DNA from: Owenia fusiformis
Lineage: Eukaryota > Annelida > Polychaeta > Sabellida > Oweniidae
Direction: 5' to 3'
NCBI GenBank assembly: GCA_903813345.2
Contig: CAIIXF020000006.1
Location: 2,604,001-2,668,000 of the forward strand
Length of the DNA stretch: 64,000 bases
Part shown: positions 57,901-64,000 of the stretch, piece by piece
Layout: each line of letters starts with the position of its first letter
Numbering within the stretch: position 1 is the first letter of the stretch
Made by a program: the position numbers and the translations under genes
Notes under the pieces: generated by a model
The model's input: only the letters and a program-made list of their open reading frames with translations
What the model was told of the DNA's origin: nothing
Database searches by the model: none

Positions 57901-59508
57901 ATAAAACTATATTTCAATATAGCCTTCCCATAATGCTTATCATGTTATAATTGTCAATTGACTGTCTACTGGTACCAATACAAAAATGCTGAAATAGTGT
58001 CGAGTGGTACATGTATTATTAAATACATTGCAAGATCAAAATAGAATGGACACTAAGAGAAGATAAATCAAGCAATGGTCCAATAAGGGTTAACCTTGGC
58101 AGTATTATTTCTACCTGTTTGGCATGCAAGGGTTGTTATGTATAAACTAAGAATTAGAAGACTTAATTGAAAAAGAGGGATTTATCTATGAGATTAATCA
58201 CTGCACAAGGATAAATTGTTAATGAAGGATTTTATAAGAATCACCTAAAAATGTATTATTTATCATTTAGGATCTAGACAGCTCCTATCCTAGCTTTAAG
58301 TTATTTTAGTAATTAACTGTTATTAAAATCTATGAGACTTAGATACTTGCCTCATATTATACAAAATATCTGTTCCCTTCTCCTTGCTTTTGTTATTATT
58401 CCCAAAATTGTATTAATACATAATACAAGAAATTCATAAAGGAGTGAGTAGACTCAACCCGTTTAGTTATGACCTAATGTAAAAAAATTTGTGAAATAAT
58501 TGGTATTAGTTATATAGTAAATATTCACAAGCCGAACACCCAATGTTTTGAGTCTTTCCCAAGGCAATCATCATAGGAAGGGTGGCAACTGTACAGAAAA
58601 AATGGATTTCTGAACACTGTAGATGACAAACAAGAATCCAGTTCAATTTTTAGATACCCTAACAACTCCCACGTTTGACCTCTAAATGTGCATACTTTTC
58701 AACTTGACAACTTAATACTATTCTAGTACAATTTGCATTCAGACAAGTTCTACAGTACTTGGTTTTACAATCTATATTAGATGAACACATGTTTTGTAAG
58801 TTTATAACCAGAAATGTAACTATTATTAAACCAATCACCAAGAGCAGAGAAAATACCAACCTGAGGGGGTGAGCCCACAGATTGTAAGAGCTGTTGAGGG
58901 GGTGAACCTACAGATTCTAAGAGCGCTGTTGCCTGTTCAAATGCACGCTCTGTCTCATTGTTGTCTTCTCTACTGTCATTGGGGTCCACTGGAATATTTG
59001 GCTGCTGTGTAGACGGCTGCTGGTCTGGAAATTAAAATAAACTAGTTTAAAAAATAATTCTTTAATACAGATCCATGTTCAATTTTTTAGCACAGATTCG
59101 ACATTGTGACTATTGGCCTTTTCAGATATGATATGTTTATCATCAGAGATTCTGCTTTTCTATAAATAACATTAAGGAGAGGCTTTTCAACTTTTTTTGC
59201 CAACATTTGATAAGGCTTAGAGTTAAAACTTTTCATCGGTACTGGTATTTTAATTTAATAGACTAATATTTGAAGTAGTTCAAACTATTCACAGGGCCTT
59301 TAATACTGAGACACACATGTGAAACAATAAAGTAGTTAAGTATTCATAGGGCATTTAACAGAGACTTACCTGTTGTATTTGGCTGTACTTTTCTCTCATT
59401 CTCTTCTGATGATGCGTCTTCTTCACGTTTTGCTGGCTCCACTGCGCTGATCTTGTGACATACCTCAAATGCCTGGCCTACTGTCCGTACAATACGCATG
59501 GCTTGACT
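53877..59508 (-). CDS. NOS1AP: NOS1AP (CAPON) orthologue, 3' six exons (partial)
   Basis: Adaptor protein that in vertebrates links neuronal nitric oxide synthase and other partners through an N-terminal PTB domain and a C-terminal region. Exons 59370-59508, 58861-59024, 57252-57398, 56795-56866, 56322-56480 and 53877-54917 join in phase and give 573 residues when the nearest acceptor of the last exon is used. MRIVRTVGQAFEVCHKI (local 4-20) is the diagnostic end of the NOS1AP PTB domain. Local 130-205 is a coiled coil with TPLSTHHQIQLL, VAIAQVQLLKDQLSAES and ARTHQLLLHNRDLLEHI, which match vertebrate NOS1AP closely. IPVLTDPNTPE at the start of the last exon corresponds to the vertebrate LPVLCDPTTP segment. 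The rest is a Ser/Asn-rich tail. The 5' PTB exons are not seen up to 64000. The last intron/exon boundary is multiplied by a 72-bp array. The C-terminus reads DEFEALTP and lacks the EIAV-type ending of the vertebrate protein. Confidence 0.93.
54870..55975 (-). repeat. 72-bp tandem array spanning the 3' splice site of the NOS1AP last exon
   Basis: About 15 units recur at 54913, 54985, 55057, 55129, 55201, 55273, 55345, 55417, 55489, 55560, 55616, 55688, 55760, 55832 and 55931 (position of ggaatc or its equivalent). On the minus strand each unit is about 45 nt of exon (the IPVLTDPNTPECQPV segment) plus 27 nt matching the end of the intron: a TTAAT branch-like motif, a pyrimidine-rich stretch and CAG. 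Twelve units keep the CAG. The first six are open and in frame. The upstream units carry indels, a TAG and lost acceptors. Two unit types (NTPEC and NSPEC) alternate in the open part, giving a 144-bp dimer. Confidence 0.9.
56322..56480 (-). CDS. NOS1AP: NOS1AP exon: end of coiled coil
   Basis: 53 codons, phase 0 at both ends, acceptor TGATCTTAG and donor CCACAG|GTAAAAG. Encodes ARTHQLLLHNRDLLEHINQL, then VARIQELEMRPAADRK and LEKFEALQAMTPQ. It is followed by a last intron of about 1.4 kb whose 3' end is the repeat array. Confidence 0.9.
56795..56866 (-). CDS. NOS1AP: NOS1AP exon: coiled coil
   Basis: A 24-codon exon, phase 0 at both ends, encoding VAIAQVQLLKDQLSAESAAR and IEAQ. Acceptor TTTCCAG, donor GCACAG|GTACAT. 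The exon is too small for ordinary ORF detection but matches the vertebrate protein closely. Confidence 0.9.
57116..57235. mobile_element. Short inverted-repeat element in a NOS1AP intron
   Basis: ATATGTCACCACCTGCC at the left faces GGAGGTGACATAA at the right. The inner part (ACAGATGTTGAACGCTGCC, then ATAACAATATGTCATCA) is repeated, diverged, at about 60022-60105 in the upstream intron region. About 120 bp, non-coding. Confidence 0.5.
57252..57398 (-). CDS. NOS1AP: NOS1AP exon: start of coiled coil
   Basis: 49 codons, phase 0 at both ends, acceptor TATTCAG and donor ACCCAG|GTAAAA. Encodes VGATISSPIGGTPHMLT, then TPLSTHHQIQLLRQQLEQQ. TPLSTHHQ is shared with vertebrate NOS1AP. Confidence 0.9.
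58861..59024 (-). CDS. NOS1AP: NOS1AP exon: linker after the PTB domain
   Basis: Acceptor TTTAATTTCCAG, donor CCTCAG|GTTGGT. Encodes a Gln/Pro-rich linker. It holds a small internal duplication, LLESVGSPPQ followed by LLQSVGSPPQ, made by two copies of about 30 nt. It ends in phase 0. Confidence 0.85.
59370..59508 (-). CDS. NOS1AP: NOS1AP exon: end of PTB domain
   Basis: Acceptor TATTTACAG, donor ACAACAG|GTAAGT, phase 0 in and phase 1 out. Encodes SQAMRIVRTVGQAFEVCHKI, then an acidic, Lys/Glu-rich segment. This is the most conserved part of the gene visible here. Confidence 0.92.
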
Positions 59509-59589
59509 CTGTAAATACACAAAACAGTGATACTATTGAAAAAGGTAATATTAATCATTCTAAGTTTTGATGATGATAATCATTTTTAT

Positions 59590-59955
59590 TCCATAATACT
59601 ACTATTTTCTCAGGGAAATATGAAAGAATAAAAAAATCGTATTGAATCGTATTACATGAAAAAATCGTATTGTCCCCGGGAAAAAATCGTATTGGAGCAT
59701 ATTAACCTTTTTTTCGGTTTCCCAGTTATTTTTTCCCAGTTATCTGCATTATCCAAATGTAGCATTTTAGAGGGGTGTATTATGGAATAAATAGGTTATT
59801 TCTCAGAAAATATGATATTGACCTTGGGCTATATGATGTTGACACTCAGTCGATGCACTCCCTCGGTCAATATCATATTACCCTTCGGTCAATATCATAT
59901 TGTTCCTCGGAATAAAACCCATATTCAATCCCTCTCAGTAAATAACCTATATGTG
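59590..59955. repeat. Imperfect inverted repeat with AATATGATATTGACC modules
   Basis: ATAGGTTATTTCTCAG and AATATGATATTGACCTTGG on the left face GGTCAATATCATATT (twice) and CTCAGTAAATAACCTAT on the right. Just left of this, AAAAAATCGTATTG occurs three times. The whole could be one decayed fold-back element in the intron upstream of the NOS1AP exon at 59370. Confidence 0.45.
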
Positions 59956-60021
59956 GCCAACTCATGACTGGAGCTATAATAAAAACTAAAGAACAAAGTT
60001 TTTATAATGTTAGAATTTTGA

Positions 60022-60105
60022 CACAGATGTTGAACACCTACTGCTAAACTCGTAACGCTGGTCACAAATTTGGTGGCTATAACAGTATGTCCCTTCTTGG
60101 GTAGA
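60022..60105. repeat. Diverged copy of the 57.1-kb intron repeat
   Basis: ACAGATGTTGAACACCTACT, then GTCACAAATTTGGTGGCTAT and AACAGTATGTCCC follow the same order as 57139-57225, in the same orientation. Its ends are less clear. Confidence 0.45.
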
Positions 60106-60984
60106 AAATTAAGAAATGAATAAAATGAAAGAATGTTTCTCAAATATAGAGATTAGGTCTTAAATCTTTTAATGTTCTGGGATACTACAAAGTGTGGTTT
60201 CCATCTGTTAGTATGATTCACATGGCTTGGCATCAAAAACACAAAAAGAGGAAAATTACGAAACACATCTAATACAAAAATCTCAAACACATTGAACATG
60301 AAGCCTGATACAATTGCTGATACCATTACTCAAAGTGCCTGGCCAACTGTAAAAATAATACAACACTTGTAGCTGTCAATACAGCATACATATGTAGAAA
60401 ATGTGAACCAAAATAACGTTTCTAATTGTGGTACTAGAAAAGTCTTGCAAACAGAACAACACAGATATCCTTAATTCTGCTAAACAAAATAGAAATGAAT
60501 AATAGTACAATATACTAAAAAATATGTAACACTATGAAGTTTTTCCATATGTTTCAAATATATACAGCTGCAGATTGTACCATTGTAAAATTTTGCTGTA
60601 TAGAGTTCTTGTTGTGGTAAACAAGCATTACATAAAGTATCATCCCATTATATTGTTTATATATATTTCTTTTTTTGACATTTTGTATCAAAACATGACA
60701 CATTAGTCTATGTACAAACTAGGCTGTCTTGACACAAGACAATACTACACTATTAACTAAATGCTAGACTACATTTATAACTAAACTTTATACATGTAAC
60801 ATATAATCATTAGTATGAGGCTACAGGCTTTCTATAAAACTTGATGCATAAAAGATAAAAAGAAGATATTAGCAGTGTAGCACAGTAATTGTAGTCTACT
60901 CTAAATTTTGGAAAGAATGGTAAACATATTTGCCAATATGCCTTTGAACAGTAATATTTTGCGAAGACAATAGCATTTTAAAAA

Positions 60985-61150
60985 TTTGTTTCATTGATTA
61001 GAAAATTGGGTCCAAATATTTCTTTCATTTTTTCTAGAAGGACACTCCTTTGTGCATCATGTTTTTTACAATTAATAAAAAAATGTTTTTCATCTTCTAC
61101 AGATTTACAAGTTAGGCAAAGTCTATCATTTATTGGAATAGGTTTTTAAT
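60985..61150 (-). pseudogene. Short LINE C-terminal zinc-motif relic
   Basis: The minus strand reads PINDRLCLTCKSVEDEKHFF, then INCKKHDAQR and SVLLEKMKEIF. This is the same C..C..E..H..C pattern as the fragments at 7.1 and 21 kb, but from a different copy. An in-frame TAA lies just upstream, and the surrounding sequence to about 61.5 kb is too degraded to follow. Confidence 0.55.
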
Positions 61151-61159
61151 CACTGACCA

Positions 61160-63130
61160 AATTAAAAATAGAAATACTTATTTTTTGATTTCTTCTTCCT
61201 GAATAATTTGAAGATATCCATCTTAATTATTGCCACTTCTGACAAATAATACTTTCTTCCGAATGTAATCCAGTTCGTGCAATTGTTATGCTGTATTCAT
61301 CAGAAGTTCATTTGTAATTTTACGCAATTATATTGTTCCATGTTTAAAATGGCCGTCTGATCCTACTAATTTAAACACTTTCCAAAAACATTAAACACTT
61401 GTCTTCTTTGTTTCAATTGTTGACAAATTAAAGTATCTCATTTGTTCCATGTTTAAAATGGCCGTCTGATCCTACTTATTAAAATACTTTGCTATGAAAT
61501 TAAACAGTGTCTTCTATGCTTCAATTGTTGACAAATTAAAGTATCTCATTTGTTCCTGTACAATTTATTTATCGCAAATCCCACAATTTGTCCTGAATTT
61601 TACATTTTGACAAATCAGCCTGGAACATTTTCTTGTCATTATGCAGATAACAGGATGCCAGGGGTCATGATGGCATATCAAATTGATTCTATTATGAGGA
61701 TCCTCCCTCATTCCTATTTAGAAGCTGTGTATAAATTTCAGTTCTTTCAAATTTCAGTTAGATATAGCACACAGATTCACAAAATTCCTTGCCACTTCAT
61801 CTTCTTCTACAATGTATTCTACTAATAAATACTTAGCTAATTATTGAATCATTCAACGCAAAGCTACACAGCTGGGAGTTGTAATGAACGCCTGGTTTTG
61901 ACTATGAATTCATTGCTCCCAATAGAGTTGTACTGTTTTAAACATTATTAGACTCCTGGTGCTATTGCTTCTCATAATTTACGAATTCTCTAGATTAAAT
62001 TGTTACTCCATATATTTGTTACTAGATTCCTATAACATTTAATATTGTCTCTGATAAGTCCTTTATCTCTTCCAATTTCCCATATTGATATATCAAGATT
62101 TGGTTTTCCAATAACTGTGAAAGTCAAATATGCCAATTTCCTTCAAATAACATCAATTCTTCTCTGAAATGTTCTTTGGAGTCTACTAAAGCTAGCATCA
62201 GTCAAAGACCTTGCAGATTGTCTATAAGACTATTCCATACTTGACCTCTCTTTTATTACTCTTAAGTAAAGTAAAAGTAATGCCTTCTCCACTCTTTAAT
62301 CATGAGATAATTCATTGATCTTGCACCAATAACCAATCAGAAGATGTTGGAATATCATTGCGCTACATCTTCTGCCAATAAGATTTGCTTTGATTCTCTC
62401 CACATTCAAAATTGCCCAAAAGACCATAAAATGTACATTTGAGATAAATAATAAAATTGTCTGTAATACTCAGAGGGTATTCTGGGTTATCTACTAATAA
62501 GGATTCATTGTATTTGTTATAGCTCACAGCAACTACATCAACGCAATGAAAGATTGCTTGCTAAGCCATATTCAAAATCATGTTCTGATCCTTCTGATAT
62601 ATCTCAATTCTGCCCCCCCCCCCCTGATAATACTACAGCCTCTGACATTTCTTGAAGACTCCAAAGATATAGGATTGATAACATCTTAATAATCTCAAAT
62701 GAAGTTTACATGGCTTCACATGAATATCAAATTAATGTAAGCAAACTTACATCCAAAATATGCTTTACCATGTTTGTCTTACTGTTCATCCTGATTGGAA
62801 TCGCAGCTAATTTTAAGAGTACATATGAAATTACTCCAGCTCTTACAAAGGGTAAGATGTATCGGACATGTCCATGTGCTCTGATCTGTCTTTCATCAAA
62901 CAATTAACCAATCAGATGAGCTCAAAATTTGTATTGAACAAAGTGGAGGATTTGTTAATGTTTCTAGTAACAACCAACTTTTTCATGTTGAAAGTGGTTA
63001 TATTTTAAAATGCAAAAGAGTGGAATCATTAAGAATAATGTAAATGTTCAGAAAAACATCAGTTTATTAATTTGCTTTTCTCTTTGTTTCTTTCTTTCTT
63101 CTGGTCAAAGTCTACAATTTTGTAATATAT
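61160..63130. other. Unannotated stretch upstream of the visible NOS1AP exons
   Basis: Probably intronic. A 50-bp segment (CCATGTTTAAAATGGCCGTC, TGATCCTACT) occurs twice, near 61337 and 61446, with similar flanks, i.e. a tandem duplication of about 110 bp. A poly-C run lies at 62612-62624. The open frames at 61550-61825 and 62710-62907 show no domains. Confidence 0.45.
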
Positions 63131-63139
63131 TGGTACATG

Positions 63140-63305
63140 TCAGTGGCGGATCCAGCAATTAACAAGGGGGGCCAAATTTTGAGTATGGAAAACATGTCTG
63201 CCCTTGCGTGGAAAAAAACATTGGGCCCCTAAAACCTAAAAATAGGGCCCAAGTTTTAAAAAATTGAGGCCCATTTTTGATAAATTGGCCCAAAATAAAC
63301 AATAA
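63140..63305. mobile_element. Transposon-end-like sequence CAGTGGCGGATCCAG
   Basis: CAGTGGCGGATCCAGCAATT, then a G-run and GGGCCC-type short repeats. CAGTGGCGGATCCAG is, from memory, a frequent DNA-transposon terminus in animal genomes. Only one end is visible, so this is a fragment. Confidence 0.35.
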
Positions 63306-64000
63306 GCGCAGGTTCTATTAGATTGGATTAGATGATGTTTGACAGAGCTAGCTTGAATACAAAGGCATTGCTGAGCTTACAATTTGTCATCATGAATATA
63401 CATTAACAGAGCTATTTCCAATTCTTTTACCATACAATAGTTCAACTGCAATATTTATAGCAATGGCTTGTAGTGTTACATCTCCCTTCTCTCAAATCTC
63501 TTTCCAGTTATGATTATTTTACACATTTTCTTTCAAAAACCTGTTTATTTTTTAGTATTTCTATGGACTACACAACAGTTTACTTTATACCTTGCTACTT
63601 CATTATATTCATACACATCTAAGATTTCCTAAGATAATCGCTATGACTTCATGCATTGAAGACATTTTTCTTCTGATTCAAACTTGTTTGCATGACTTCA
63701 CAGACAACCATTAAGCACGGCTGTATCTTTTTTAATTGGCCATTAGGGTTGTAAATATTGAATTATGAGACAACTTAAGGGATTCCCTCTTCAATATCTT
63801 CACTTGTTTTTGGCATCTTAATTCATATTTCATTCTAAAGAGAGGGCTCGATATGTGTTTTGGTGAATTCAAGCTTATTTCAAGAGCCAAGAAGCTTCTG
63901 AAAGTCAAATTATAGAATTTGGAATAGAATGCATTCTTTTAGAAATAATCTATAGTCGGATTTGAACTGTTGAGAACTTGTAGATGATTTTGAAAAAAGA
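63306..64000. other. Unannotated right end of window
   Basis: AT-rich; no exon, RNA or element recognised. The missing PTB exons of NOS1AP are not visible here. Confidence 0.45.

Overview
This is AT-rich animal nuclear DNA: intron-rich genes, GT-AG splice sites, long introns and many degenerate transposons, with no operons. The best taxonomic clue is a cytoplasmic intermediate filament gene whose coil 1B (about 136 residues over three exons) is the long, lamin-length form. That form is typical of protostomes and is shorter in chordates. With the head and coil 1A sequence it points to a lophotrochozoan (mollusc, annelid, brachiopod or phoronid grade). I cannot name the species.

Three genes can be supported, all on the minus strand. 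(1) An intermediate filament gene has exon 1 at 21242-21825, exon 2 at 13043-13229 and exon 3 at 9247-9342. The rest of the rod and the tail lie left of the window or were not found. (2) A complete eight-exon class V PLP-dependent enzyme (isopenicillin-N epimerase / Egt2-like) lies between 47722 and 43804. All exon phases fit and give 434 residues. (3) The 3' part of a NOS1AP (CAPON) orthologue lies between 59508 and 53877: the end of the PTB region, the coiled coil and a long Ser/Asn-rich terminal exon. Most of the PTB exons lie right of the window.

The most striking observation is in the NOS1AP gene. A 72-bp tandem array of about 15 units (about 54.87-55.97 kb) sits exactly across the last intron/exon boundary. 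Each unit holds about 27 nt of intron end (branch-point-like motif, pyrimidine-rich stretch, CAG) and 45 nt of exon start, so the 3' splice site itself has been multiplied. Twelve units keep a CAG. Six of these acceptors open into the terminal exon in frame and would add 0 to 5 blocks of 24 residues. The next acceptor upstream runs into a stop codon after ten codons.

The rest is non-coding or mobile. There are two unrelated 42-bp minisatellites (30.06-31.75 kb and 34.10-34.47 kb), a 32/33-bp minisatellite (38.48-38.70 kb) and a 353-bp tandem duplication rich in AAGATGGCCGCC-like motifs (2.1-2.8 kb). Large fold-back elements lie at 1-296, 39449-40186 and 48323-49350. The second of these carries two inverted copies of a mariner-type transposase C-terminus. 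Other features are a MITE nested in an older pogo-like element (51.9-52.5 kb), three decayed LINE C-terminal fragments, a SINE-like repeat with a UUCG hairpin, and a degenerate tRNA-like sequence. I find no convincing gene between about 22 and 43.8 kb.
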